Both the position numbers and the translations under genes were made by a program. DNA of 53,677 nucleotides, taken from Conoideocrella luteorostrata. Its lineage: Eukaryota > Ascomycota > Sordariomycetes > Hypocreales > Clavicipitaceae. Below the pieces are notes generated by a model. It had not been told where the DNA came from. It ran no database searches and saw only the letters and a program-made list of their open reading frames with translations. Positions 1-10,621 of this stretch are shown in pieces. The stretch's first letter is position 1. Every line of letters starts with the position of its first letter. The stretch lies in contig JASWJB010000309.1 of assembly GCA_032433595.1 (NCBI GenBank), forward strand, positions 1 through 53,677. Reading direction: 5' to 3'.

Positions 1-1330
1 TTTTTTTTTTAAAAAAAAAAAGAAAGAAAGAAAGAAAAAGGGGGTAGCGGTTTGTCTACAGTGGGAGGCATAAAGTTTCCGCATGCCTTCAAGAATCATT
101 TACGCTAACAGATATGTAAAAACTTTATGCCACATACGGAGTACTGTCTGTGGTTACAATCACACTGCTACTTACCAATGTCTTTCACTTGCAAATTTGG
201 CGACTCGCTAGTTATCATGCCACTTCGTCTGGTGAAAGGCCTCGACCTTCACAACGCAGGACTGTCACGCACGGATTGTGAAACAGGGCCTCAAGCGCTA
301 CAGTCGATGTGTATTGATTGCAAACAATCAAGACGAGGAGGAGGGGGATTGCGCCCGTGATATGGGCGCTGCAAGACGGACATAAAATAATCCTGACAGC
401 CTCGCCCGACACGATACTGCGCTACGCAGCATGCATACGGAGTGTAATACGCTGCATATAATGTCGGAAGAATCGGCGAATCAGGTTGTACAAGTTCTCC
501 TCAATCATCGCAGCAGGAGTTCAAGCACTCTGGTCCTCTGCAGCCTGGACTTCAGTGACGATGGCCAACCAGCTATGAAGTACAGGGTACGGAACATCAA
601 CGAGGGAAGAGATGGCAAACTGGTGGCCAATGCAGCAGTTCTGGAGTTCGGAGTACAGAGCACGGATACGGAGTACCAGCGCCAGAAAACTAGATAATAT
701 GGGCCGCAATCTCGCACTGTCAGCCCGGAAAGGCGCGAGTGGCGACGAATAATACGGAGAAAATCTTGCTTTTGCTGCTTGGCTAATAGGCTTTGACGAC
801 CTTGCTTGTCACCTCGCCCTTCAGGAAGGTCTTGTTCCCCACTCATCCAGCTTTTCTGTCCCTGCTGGCAATACTGACGTTGACCTCACAAAACTTCGAT
901 TGGTTCTAGCCCATTGATGCTGGTGCTGATTCTCGATCCTCGCATTTGCTACATACTGTTGCTTGTCCTGCCGTGACTGGAATTTTTTTTTTTTTTTTTG
1001 GGTCTGGCGCACTGTCCGGATTGACCTGCATCGCTTACGGCATTCGCATCTGCGAGATGAATAACTAGTTACTCTAGTTCCTTGGATTGATATCCGTTTT
1101 GCTTGCCCACGGCCCGGTGTCACCTCCGAGGCATTGCGTCTCATCACCGCCGCGCCATCTTCTCACCAGCACGGTGTGGACTCTTTCCCTCCATTGCGAC
1201 CGAATCCTACTCTACTCCGTACGGAGTAATTGGTTCGAGGCTGGTTGGCCTTTGGACCCGCCAAAAGAAGAGAGGTTATTCTTTCTTGAGCGTCTTCCCG
1301 CCGACTGTAACGCCGCCAATTTTACGCCCC
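1..1330. other. Upstream region and 5' leader of the MATE gene
   Basis: No gene is supported here. It opens with a T10/A11 run and a (GAAA)n microsatellite to about position 38, and has a 17-T tract at 983-999. Exact copies of the dispersed 9-mer TACGGAGTA lie at 135-143 and 667-675. A 16-bp perfect palindrome of the same motif lies at 1213-1228, about 100 bp before the chosen MATE start. Open frames of 60-110 codons on both strands have no recognisable product. Confidence 0.6.
1213..1228. repeat. 16-bp palindrome TACTCCGTACGGAGTA
   Basis: Two inverted 9-mers (1213-1221 and 1220-1228) share the central TA and form a perfect palindrome. It sits in the probable 5' leader or proximal promoter of the MATE gene. 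It could be a protein-binding site or simply one copy of the dispersed short repeat. Confidence 0.9.
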
Positions 1331-3586
1331 ATGGCTGGCGGAAGACAAATCGGCGGCTCTCCGAGTGGTCGTGGCCGCGACATCCTTTCAACATCAGCTC
1401 AGCATGGTTTTCTGTCCAGCTCCCCGTTGGCAGGGCAGTTCCTCGCGGACGACATAGCAGCCTGTTCGGATAATGAGGATGACACCGTCAATGAGGGCCA
1501 CAGTGACGGAGAACATGTCACTCACGGGCACGGCATGTACCGGCGTCCAAGCGGCGTCGCATACGGTGGCACACGGCCTGTCTTCAGTGCACAGCCCATT
1601 GACGAGCCTATCCTGACGCCTTTGGAAAGAAAACAGTCTCGAAATGCGGAAAGAAGTTTATTAAGAGACAACCATGTCCTTCCACCCAAACACCCCCAGC
1701 ATAAGAACACGCAGAGCTTTGCTGCTCGCATGTACAGACGGTTATTCAGCACGAAACTTCCTCGAGAGAGTGACGACCTTGATGCATCCACTAGGGACCC
1801 TACAGAGACATCACCGCTTCTCAATGGGCAGCCGGAAGGTTCTGACACTGCATCTGGATCTGGATCCGTGGATGGTCGACTGGACCAGCAATGGGAGGAC
1901 GCTATCGCCACCCGCTGTCTTCATACCACATGGCAGCGAGAGACAAAGACAGTTGTGGCCTACTCTTTGCCGCTTATTGCTACGTTCTTCTTGCAATATT
2001 CCATCAACGTTGCCAGTATCTTCGCTGTTGGAAAAATAGGCAAGATTGAACTAGGGGCCGTTTCTTGTAAGTCGTCGAGTTTCCATTCACTCATGCCCAC
2101 CTATCCATCCATACTAGAACGATTGCGGGTACATACCTTTTCATTCAGTGACTAACCTTGTCTAATTCAAGTGGCCAATATGTCACAGGCAATCACTTGC
2201 CTCGCTCCATTTCAAGGCCTCGCCACCAGTCTCGACACGCTCTGCGCTCAGGCGTATGGCTCGGGTCACAAGCATCTTGTGGGTTTGCAATGTCTACGCA
2301 TGGCCTGTTTCCTGCTATGTCTGTCGCTTCCCGTCGCCGTGCTGTGGTTATTTGCCGAGGACATTCTTGTCCTGGTAGTCCCAGAAGCTGAGACTGCCCG
2401 ACTGGCCGCGCTGTATCTCAAAGTCATGATATTCAGCATCCCCGGTATCATCCTTTTCGAGGTCGGAAAGCGATTTACCCAAGCACAGGGTCTCTTCCGC
2501 GCAACTACCTATGTCCTCGTCATTGCCGCCCCCATCAATGTCTTTATCAACTGGCTTCTGGTTTGGAGAATCGGACTGGGCTTTGTGGGTGCCCCAATCG
2601 CGGTGGCTATCACAGAGACCTTGCTGCCCATCTTGCTCTTCTTGTACGTGGCGTTTGTCGATGGCAAGCAATGCTGGGGAGGCTTCAACAAGAGAATCTT
2701 TTCCAATTGGTGGGTCATGATTCGACTTGCCCTCCCCGGCATGATCATGGTGGAGGCCGAATGGCTTGCATTCGAGATCATGACCCTGCTGGCCGGCCAA
2801 TTCGGAACCGAGTATCTGGCCGCCCAGAGTGTGCTGGTCACCTTGTCTTCCATCTCGTACCAGATTCCGTTCCCCATGTCCATTGCTGCGTCTACACGGG
2901 TGGCCAACCTTATGGGGGCGGGTCTAGTCGATGCTGCCAAAATCACTGGCAAAGTAGTATGTCAACCCAACCCACGCTCTGCTCTTCCCTCTCACCCGAC
3001 AGTCTCTTGCGTCTTTAGACTCTTCACGTCAACAGTTCTTTCTCTCCATTACACCCGACGTAGCTGACTTCTTGACACAGACCTTTGTAGCAGCCTGTGT
3101 TATCGGCCTCTTCAACCTCACCATCTACTCTGCCCTGCGCTTCCATCTGCCCCTCCTCTTCACCAACGACTCCACCGTCATCGAAGTAGTAGCGCGTGTT
3201 CTGCCCTTTGTCGCGGTGATGCAGGTGTTCGATGGTCTCAGCGCCGGTGCCCACGGCCTCCTCCGCGGAATAGGCAAGCAGTCCATCGGTGGCCCCTCCA
3301 ACCTGATATCCTACTATGTCGTTTCATTCCCCATTTCGCTAGCGCTTGCGTTTGGCCTCAAATGGAAGCTCGAGGGCCTGTGGGCTGGTATCACAGTTGG
3401 TCTGGTCCTGTACGTCAAGATTCCCTTTCCGTGTTGCCCAGTCGTTCAGGTTTCTGCTCTAGCTCTGGTTTTGCTAATCATTAAAACAATGACTGCAGCG
3501 TGTCCATTATCGAGTATACGTATTTGCTCCATACCGACTGGCATAAAGCTGCTGCTGAAGCAGAAGCCCGCAATGCGGCTGGTTAG
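1331..3586 (+). CDS. MATE family multidrug/metabolite efflux transporter
   Basis: Proposed exons are 1331-2066, 2172-2956, 3081-3409 and 3499-3586, giving 645 aa. Introns begin GTAAGT, GTATGT, GTACGT and all end in AG, and every phase closes. The first ~200 residues are a hydrophilic, probably cytosolic tail. The MATE fold follows from about residue 205, with many hydrophobic spans. Family-typical stretches include KIELGAVSLANMSQ across the first junction, LDTLCAQAYGSG, and the second-half pair around GTEYLAAQSVLVT and RVANLMGAG. MATE proteins are H+- or Na+-coupled exporters of drugs or metabolites at the plasma or vacuolar membrane; the substrate cannot be told. The open frame extends upstream to 1103, but ATG 1331 (context CGCCCCATGG) gives the more fungal-like start. 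The protein ends in a short Ala/Glu-rich tail. It converges on arp9. Confidence 0.9.
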
Positions 3587-4280
3587 AGGGGCACGACGAC
3601 AGGCAGCCTTTTTTGGTTTATTTATTCACAGTTTGCGAAATATACTCCGTACCCGACCCGCAACTGGTGTCGTGTTCGGCATGATCCAGGCGGGAATGCA
3701 CAGAGCGGCGGACTCGAAGCCAGCCCTACCAGTTTTGGGCTTGTAGGCACTGAAGCAGTGTCTAATCCGGACGACATAACTAGCTTTTGGGAGGAAGGGA
3801 CGGAGGAGGGCGGGGCGTGGCCTGGCAGAGCGCGTAAGAGGATTTTAGATAATACACATTTAGAACTTTCTATATAGCGAGAATTGGATAGCTTCACGAC
3901 GCCATCACCACCAGTCACTCACTCGTCCAATCAACAACCATCAAGGGTTCTTAGCCCATCAGTAGTGTCATATTGTGCCACGATCCTAGTAAAAACCTTC
4001 GTTTCAAAGCATTCAATAGATAGATGTCTTATAGTATAATACAATTAGTCCAATTCCACTCCCCTTCCCACACACGCACAGTTTCAAAACTTTTGCACGC
4101 TCTATGTCCCCGCCCCCCTCCTCTCTACACCCTCTCTTCTCACGACCTATATCCGCCCAATAACCTCAAGCGTCGTTTCGAGTCCATTCATAGCCGGTCT
4201 CGTCGGAAGCGGAAATATGAACTCCAACAAAGAAAAACTTCAAAAATCAAATGAGGCCCGCCAACGAACGCTCCTCAAAA
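3587..4280. other. Convergent 3' intergenic region (MATE / arp9)
   Basis: This tail-to-tail spacer should hold both 3' UTRs. One TACTCCGTA copy lies at 3643-3651, just after the MATE stop. Nothing else is recognisable; the reading frame at 4024-4254 is low-complexity and unsupported. Confidence 0.6.
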
Positions 4281-6645
4281 TTAATTCAGCATGGAGTGGG
4301 TCCGAATAGCCTTGGGGCCGAGCTCGCTTTATCGAAACATGTTAGTAACTTGGCCACTTGAAAGCTATGAGAATAGAACATTGCGTATTTGGGTCTTCAT
4401 ACTTATAGTCCACTCTGCTGAGACTCATGAGCCTCTGTGCTTCAATACTCTGAGCATCCATATTAGAATGCAAACTGAAGGCGATCCTCGCTGCCACTTG
4501 AGCACCCAAAAACATGGCCTCCTCAAAGCCATTCTTAGACCACTCGCTCAGGTAAGTCGGCAAATTAGCCGTCTTGATACTCGTAGGTGTTTGACTATGG
4601 AAATGGTGATGCCCCGCCGGACCAGCTGCGTCGGAGCCCGCAGCAGGGGTAGCAGCCGCGCCGGTGCCTCCTGCGGCGCCTACTCCTAGAGTGCTGGCTG
4701 TCGTGGCGGCCTGGAGAAGAGGATTCACGCCACTTGTTGATAGCTGGTGAGGGATGCCGGTGAAGGAACCTGTAGGGGTTTGGGAGCCCGTTCCGGTGGG
4801 TGTTGCGACGTTGGAGGGTAGTTCTGAGGTGAACATGGTAGCTGTAGAGGGCGAGATGAGATGTCGAAAGTTGAGGGTCTGCAAAATATTCTCCTTGAGG
4901 CCCCGGAGCCGGGAGCCGTTGCCGACAAAGACGAGGTTCTCCCAGCATTGGGGGCGCATGTACATGTCGTCAATGCCTTGGATAGTGCGATAAATGGCTG
5001 TGACGATGCGGTCGATTTCTTGGCGGTCTGCAAAGGTGAATCGCTCCAGGCCGACTTCGACGTCGCGACGGACTCGTTTTGGTCGATACTCCGGTGTATC
5101 GGGGATGGCATTCTCAGGCTCTGGTACTGTTATGGGCGCTTCTGGAGGTCCAGGTGCTGATGCAAGTGGTGGTGCCGGAGCTGCTGCTGGTGCCGGTGGA
5201 GGAGCATGACCAGGGTCGGTGAGCTCTGCTGGCTTGTCTTGCTGCGGTTGATTAGCTGCTTCTCCTCCATTTGAAGGAACGGTAGCAGCATCGCCAATTG
5301 AAGTCACCACGTTGGCAACTGGACCCTCGCCGCCGGGGGGCGGCTGTTGTCCCGAAAGCGGATTCCCAGAAGGCGGATTCCCAGAAGGCGCTACTATGGT
5401 ATTGCTGATGCCATTCTGCTTAGGCTCTGGGGGCACCAACTCCTGTACAATCTCCTCGTAATAAAAGGTATTCAACTTTCTCTTTGAGTTGGGCAATCGC
5501 GCAGGCTTAGCTGGGGCGGCATCAGCATCCTGCTGAGCCTTGGGTTTTCGCCCTGGCTTTTTCTTCTCCTTCTCCTTCTCCTCTTCTCTTTTGGCAAGGA
5601 ACTCCTTGGTTTGACCGCTTGTTACAATAGCGGCAACATCTAACACTCCATCATCCTCAGGGTTACCATTCTCATTGGTCAAGTCCCCATTCTCGGCGCC
5701 GTCCTCGGTGCCAGTATCTGAAGCCTTGACAGGCTCGGCAGCCTTATTCACATCAGTTTCAACAGTAGTGACAGGGGCAGGCCCGCTTGCCGAAGCTCCA
5801 GGTGCTGCTGCGGAATCCTTAGGAAGCTCGGTTAGCCCCTTGTGACCGGGCGCATATGGGAGCACCTCGCATATGCTGCTTTTTTTAAGCTGCTCGGCCA
5901 TGTCATGAGTGAAGTTCTTGTGCTCAAGCAGCTTCATTAGCCGTTGTGTGAATACCTCTCCACCACTAATTTGGTTTTCGGAGCCGGAAGAACACAAGTC
6001 GATCTGGTTCACAACCCTGCCGTCATGAATAGCCGTTACGTCAACTTTTTCGAAGCCAATGTCAATGACCGTCAGGTTCGGCCACTTGAGACCATACTGT
6101 GTTGCAATACCGCTGTGAATCATGCAAAGCGCTGGCGTGCGCGTCTTCTCGAAGATGTATTGTGCAATAGCTTCGCAATCGGGTCTTATCCATTGGGGTG
6201 AGGCCATCAGCAGAATTGGGGTGTTGTGATAGGTCGTCGTGAGCAAGCTGTGAACGTGTTCGAGGAAAGCTAGAAATGCATCCATTTGCACGATTCGCCC
6301 ACCTGTAACCCTAACCCGTTAGTTGCTGATTACAATCCCCGCGCTTAAAAGACTTCTCAATGATCATCAGCCGTGCAATTGCAGCGTACCTTGAATGGGC
6401 CACACGGCGCCTTTGTCTTCATCCACATCTTCCACCCACTCCTCCGTTTCGATTCCGGCAACCACCTTGGTTCGCTTATAAGTGTAATACGGCCGCCATT
6501 CGTCTCCATCCTTGAACATTCTCGTCGGGACCCTGTGTGTCGGCGGTGTCAATTCGGTGCAGCCCAACTGCGCCATGGTAGTCCGGCTGCCAGGACATAT
6601 GATCAGGATCTGCTCTTCGCGCCATTTGGCGCTGGAACTCGACAT
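4281..6645 (-). CDS. arp9: Actin-related protein Arp9, SWI/SNF-RSC chromatin remodeller subunit
   Basis: Exons on the minus strand are 6645-6390, 6302-4403 and 4326-4281, giving 733 aa. The N-terminus (EQILIICPGSRTTMAQLG), the segment HRVPTRMFKDG, the central VIDIGFEKVDVTA (about 164-176) and NLVFVGNGSRLRGL (about 541-554) match the actin fold as seen in fungal Arp9. The last 46-nt exon supplies NELGPKAIRTHSMLN, the counterpart of the actin C-terminus; without it the frame would run into an unrelated tail. A branch-like TTACTAAC precedes its acceptor. Residues ~244-494 are a Pro/Ala/Lys-rich, disordered insertion that includes a basic KKKPGRKPK segment. Arp9 pairs with Arp7 (or Arp42 in some fungi) on the HSA region of the remodeller ATPase in the nucleus. 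The assignment is strong; the exact start (6645) is likely. Confidence 0.9.
5359..5388. repeat. 15-bp tandem duplication inside the arp9 insertion
   Basis: GCGGATTCCCAGAAG occurs twice back to back within the disordered insertion of arp9. In the protein it gives a repeated Ser-Gly-Asn-Pro unit and keeps the frame. It looks like a recent slippage event in low-complexity coding DNA. Confidence 0.85.
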
Positions 6646-7583
6646 GATGGGCAGTGAATTCCCCCCTCCGTTTCCGCTGGGGTATGTGACGTCTCTATGC
6701 GGAAGGGAGCGTGGATTGGGTGTGCGATGTGGAAAGTTGTCGTGGAAGTAGCGTCTGGTGTGGTCGCGCTGGCGTTCGTCGCGACGTGTGCCTAGCACAG
6801 AGACGGCAGAAGCTGTGGGCAACCACAACCACAACCACGCATGCAGCTATATGTGTGTGGCGCAAGTAATTATTAACCTACCACTTTGAAGCCCGCGGGG
6901 GGCAGATGTGGCTGTGCGCCCCCCGACTCCAGAAACCCCATGGTCCACGTGACCAGCTTACCAGAATCTCAACGGTACAGTAGAGGTGGTTAGTTATGCA
7001 ATTTGTTGTTCAAATGGCACGCCACGGGTAAAGTAAAATGCTGGTTTATACGCCGGGGTTATGGATACCTAGACATGATTCTGCATTTCTAAACTCTGCC
7101 CCGACTAACTAGGTAGGACTCCAAAGTTTACCCGTCCATCGCCAAACAAAACCCGCCATGTCGCATCAAGAAAGCAAGATTGTTCTAAATCAGCTCAACT
7201 CGGCGCCATAAGATGCGCCATACTCCACCATGCCATATACCTGTAGGCTGCCGACGCCCTACAAAAGTGATCCAAACGCCTCGTCCCAAGTCGCAGTCTA
7301 ACATTGAGTCATGTAGTCAGGCTCAACGCCAGTCTTGTATATAGTACAGCTTTCCATCGAAGATATATATTGAAATGAAAAAAATCCTCCTTTTTCTTCA
7401 AAAAAAAAAAAAAAAAAATAATAAGAAAAGTAAAAAAAAAAAAATTGAAAAGACCCCAAAAATTTCGCCATGGTAGACCGATATCGTGAATTAGTAGGTT
7501 CATGTCTTCCAACCAACACCCGCTTTACGTCGAAAAGTAATGTGTCATAACGTCATGGTATTTCGCCTCACTCCTCTTCATTT
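6646..7583. other. arp9 promoter / SYLF gene 3' region
   Basis: No gene is supported. The span carries the arp9 upstream region and the 3' end of the next gene. A 19-A run at 7400-7418 and a second A-rich run near 7432-7444 lie about 160 bp downstream of the SYLF stop. Reading frames at 7298-7519 arise from these homopolymers. Confidence 0.55.
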
Positions 7584-10310
7584 CTAAGCAGACGCAATGC
7601 TGCCTTCTGCTCGTGTTTCAAGTGGCTTATTGACAGCCATTTTATCTTGTTGCTTTTCGGTCCCTAGCTCCTCATCTCTGCTCATTTTCTTGGGGGTATC
7701 CTCCTCAGTTGTATATTCTGCCACTGATACTGGTCGATCAGAAGTAGGCGTTGTCAAAGACGACCTATCGATGCTCCAACGGTCTTCAGTAAGACCAGTA
7801 TAAACGGAGGATGTGTGCTTCTTACTTGTGGTAGAATCAGAGTTGTCTATTGGCTCTTGGGGAGTCTTGAAACAGTCATCGTCCTCAGTCTCTTTCTCCT
7901 CAACAGACCCATATTCGGAATCTGTTCCATGTATATCGGAGTACTGGGAGTCGGGTTCTTCGGGAAGTGGAATTTGTGCCGCGCTGGTAACTTCGGCTCT
8001 CAGAGATTGAGACTGTTTGAAGGGCGTCTCCTGCGGGAGGGCCTGATTCTTTCCAGATTGTTCAGTGCTAACTTCCTCACACAATTCAACCTTCTCATGT
8101 CGCGCACCGTCTAGCAGCAAAGCTGTATCGATGGATGGGGTCATCTGAGCGCTCTCATCTGTCCGAACTGACTGGAGATTCGCGTCCTCGGCTGTCGAGT
8201 TATTACCACCTTGGATGAGGCTTTGACCAAGGTCAGCGGGTTTGCTTGTCTCAATCTCTGCCAAGTTCTTGTCGGTTTGTCTTTTTTGCGTCATTTCTTC
8301 TTCAGAGCGAAGGTCTGCCTCGCTAAACGCTTGCCGCAGTGGGCTCAGAGCGAGGATGTTGTCTACACCCATGTCGCTCTTAGCAGATCTGGAGTTTCTT
8401 GCTGGGCTTCTCGTGGGCAATGGGGGTGGAACGCGCTTTGGAATCGTTACCACACTGCCCTTGGCCTGGATCATTCGCGATGCTATCGCCTTAGTTTGGG
8501 TAGGCTGAACCTGCGCAACTTCGAAGACAACGGGTTCTTCATCCGAATCATCATGATCATCTTCATCATCGGCATCGTTGGTATCATATTCGAGCCCGTC
8601 TTCTGTTTCATCTGCGGGTGCCTTTGCGACCGGGTCTGTTTTGTGACCGGTTAGTGAGGCAGTGCCAGACTTGGGTCTGTTCCTCGGTGGGATCGCCGGC
8701 TGTTCCGGGCGAAGTAGATCAACAGAATGCTGTGGGCTGAGATGTCTCAACGGTGTGAGGTCAACAGCCGTATAATCAACCTCCTCAGCCTCCTTCACCT
8801 CTGGGATTCTGTCGACTGATGGTCTGTCACGGCTGTCATCGCTCTGGCCGGGGCTGGGTGTTGTCTCGGGGGTGTTACCGATGCCAATATCAGTTTGCGT
8901 GCCTGCATCCGTCACTTGACTCTTGATGGTATTTGAAGACCTAACGCTGGCGCGGTTGCTCTTGCTAACAGAGGTGTCTATGCTTTGACGGTCAAGCTGA
9001 GCAAGTGTAGGGCTCCGTGGACTAGCCGTGATTTCAAATTGGCTACTGGCTGGCCTCGGGTGTGTGCCAGCCTCCCGAATCTCGAGCCCGGCCATTTCCA
9101 GAGCCAAAACACCGAAAGGGTCGGGGTCGTCCACTTTGGGGATTCCGAATGATGGGCGAGGCGATGCCGAACTGGACTGTGGTGTAGCAATGACAGCATC
9201 GCCAGGTGCTGGTTGGACGGCAGTAAGTTCGACGACATCCTTGTCGTAGTCGGTTCTTCCTTCGGCCAACTTGATGACCTCGAACAGAGGCTTTGTTTCT
9301 TCGACATGGCGTGCGACATTGCCAGCTAGAATATCCATTTGCGTCACATCAGCGCCATAGAAACGCTCATTTTCGTTGCCTCGTTCGGTGAGAATACAAC
9401 CTTGCAGATTGACGGCTTGGTGTTGGCCTCGAGCCTTCATGTATGCCAAGACAGTATTGTCGAGGGTCTTCCAGTTGAAGTTGACATCGTCTGAATCTAG
9501 AGTAACTGAGGGACCATTTCTCAAAGTAACGTCTTCACCCAGAGTAACACGGGCACGGGTAATGGACTCCAAGGCCGACAAGTTGGTCACCACGAGCACG
9601 CAGTCGTAAACGTCGACACCTATGATAAAGCTGAGCGTCGGCGTGTGAAGCATGATGCCCGAGGGAGTCGACCATGTTCCGTCTGATTTCCTTGCAATGA
9701 GAATGCCTGAGCCACCGGAACCTGTCATCCACAACCCGCTCCTCATACATGTAAAGACGGCAATGCCTGCCGCATTTTGTATTATCCGTTTGGGTATCTT
9801 TTTCATTACTTTGATAGGAGTCTGAGGTTCTGACTTCGAGTCCGAGGTCGAGGATGAGGCTGGGGCTGGGATTTGTGGTTCGCCTTCCACAGGCGCCAAG
9901 TAGCCATCGGCTAGAGAAATTAACAAGTTAGCCAATATGTCTGTTGGAAGAAGTCGTGATGCGTCATGGAGTCGCATACTGCAAAAAGACTTTAGAATCC
10001 GGGCGGCCTTCACACATTCCATGTCAAGCGTGGAGGGCCAGAAGGCTTCGCGCTGGACTCTGTCGCCATTGGCGGCACCAACGTTTATTCGAGCGAGAGA
10101 CTTGTTGAGGGCGGAGGTATTGCTGTTTCGGTTGCTGTTTTGATTGCTGCTGCTACTGTTGCTGCAGCCACCGTTGTTATTAACATTATTATTTCCGTTG
10201 TTGTTGCGGCCGGCCCAGCCGAATAATCCGCTTGGTTTGGAGGCAGCGGATCCGCTGGAGTTGGAGTTCCTCTTGTCCCAGGAGGGCAGAAAGGCAGAGA
10301 CGCGCTGCAT
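7584..10310 (-). CDS. SYLF (Ysc84/LSB3-type, DUF500) domain protein
   Basis: Exons are 10310-9980 and 9910-7584, giving 885 aa. The frame is open through the 69-nt intron, but its ends are GTATGC and TTTCTCTAG with a CTAAC branch site, and splicing restores ILKSFCTDGYL, as expected for this family. The SYLF domain follows (roughly residues 145-315), with KIPKRIIQNAAGIAVFT, SGLWMTGSGGSGILIARK and GTWSTPSGIMLHT. SYLF domains bind phosphoinositides, and in yeast Ysc84 also F-actin at endocytic patches; that role is inferred here. The N-terminus is Asn/Ser-rich (about 30-70). The remaining ~550 residues are acidic, Ser/Thr/Pro-rich and disordered, and no SH3 domain is visible, unlike yeast Lsb3/Ysc84. 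The frame starts upstream at 10418 (36 codons more), but MQRVSAFLPSW at 10310 is the likelier start. Confidence 0.82.
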   Translation of the reverse strand: MQRVSAFLPSWDKRNSNSSGSAASKPSGLFGWAGRNNNGNNNVNNNGGCSNSSSSNQNSNRNSNTSALNKSLARINVGAANGDRVQREAFWPSTLDMECVKAARILKSFCSMRLHDASRLLPTDILANLLISLADGYLAPVEGEPQIPAPASSSTSDSKSEPQTPIKVMKKIPKRIIQNAAGIAVFTCMRSGLWMTGSGGSGILIARKSDGTWSTPSGIMLHTPTLSFIIGVDVYDCVLVVTNLSALESITRARVTLGEDVTLRNGPSVTLDSDDVNFNWKTLDNTVLAYMKARGQHQAVNLQGCILTERGNENERFYGADVTQMDILAGNVARHVEETKPLFEVIKLAEGRTDYDKDVVELTAVQPAPGDAVIATPQSSSASPRPSFGIPKVDDPDPFGVLALEMAGLEIREAGTHPRPASSQFEITASPRSPTLAQLDRQSIDTSVSKSNRASVRSSNTIKSQVTDAGTQTDIGIGNTPETTPSPGQSDDSRDRPSVDRIPEVKEAEEVDYTAVDLTPLRHLSPQHSVDLLRPEQPAIPPRNRPKSGTASLTGHKTDPVAKAPADETEDGLEYDTNDADDEDDHDDSDEEPVVFEVAQVQPTQTKAIASRMIQAKGSVVTIPKRVPPPLPTRSPARNSRSAKSDMGVDNILALSPLRQAFSEADLRSEEEMTQKRQTDKNLAEIETSKPADLGQSLIQGGNNSTAEDANLQSVRTDESAQMTPSIDTALLLDGARHEKVELCEEVSTEQSGKNQALPQETPFKQSQSLRAEVTSAAQIPLPEEPDSQYSDIHGTDSEYGSVEEKETEDDDCFKTPQEPIDNSDSTTSKKHTSSVYTGLTEDRWSIDRSSLTTPTSDRPVSVAEYTTEEDTPKKMSRDEELGTEKQQDKMAVNKPLETRAEGSIASA

Positions 10311-10605
10311 AGCGGGCGACAAGCGCCTCTCTCCGTCGTCGCCGCCGTCGCTCGGGCGAAGACACGACAGAGAGGATGAGATGCAAAATCGAAAGTCGGG
10401 CCCAGCAAAGCAGCCCAAGTTATCGATAGACGTGGTCGGTCGATGGTGAAAGGATAACTAACAGTAAAAGAGGAAAACAAACGGCGGAGGGGCACGGTTG
10501 GCGACTCGTAGATACGGAGTCGAGATGGAGTCTTGGTCTGGATGAGGCTGGCCTGGCTGGGTCCGGACTAGGCCTGGCCAGGTCTCTCAATTACTCTGGC
10601 GGTGG

Positions 10606-10621
10606 TACTCCGTACTCCGTA
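10606..10621. repeat. Direct composite TACTCCGTACTCCGTA
   Basis: Two direct copies of the 9-mer start at 10606 and 10613 and overlap by TA. It lies about 300 bp upstream of the SYLF start codon. Confidence 0.9.

Noticed and set aside
1103..1330. N-terminal extension of the MATE frame
   Set aside because: The extra 76 codons cross the palindromic 9-mer and look like leader sequence; ATG 1331 has a better context.
6303..6325. GGGTTAGGGTTACAG resembling a fungal telomere repeat
   Set aside because: Only two partial units, located at the 3' end of an arp9 intron where it serves as branch/acceptor sequence.
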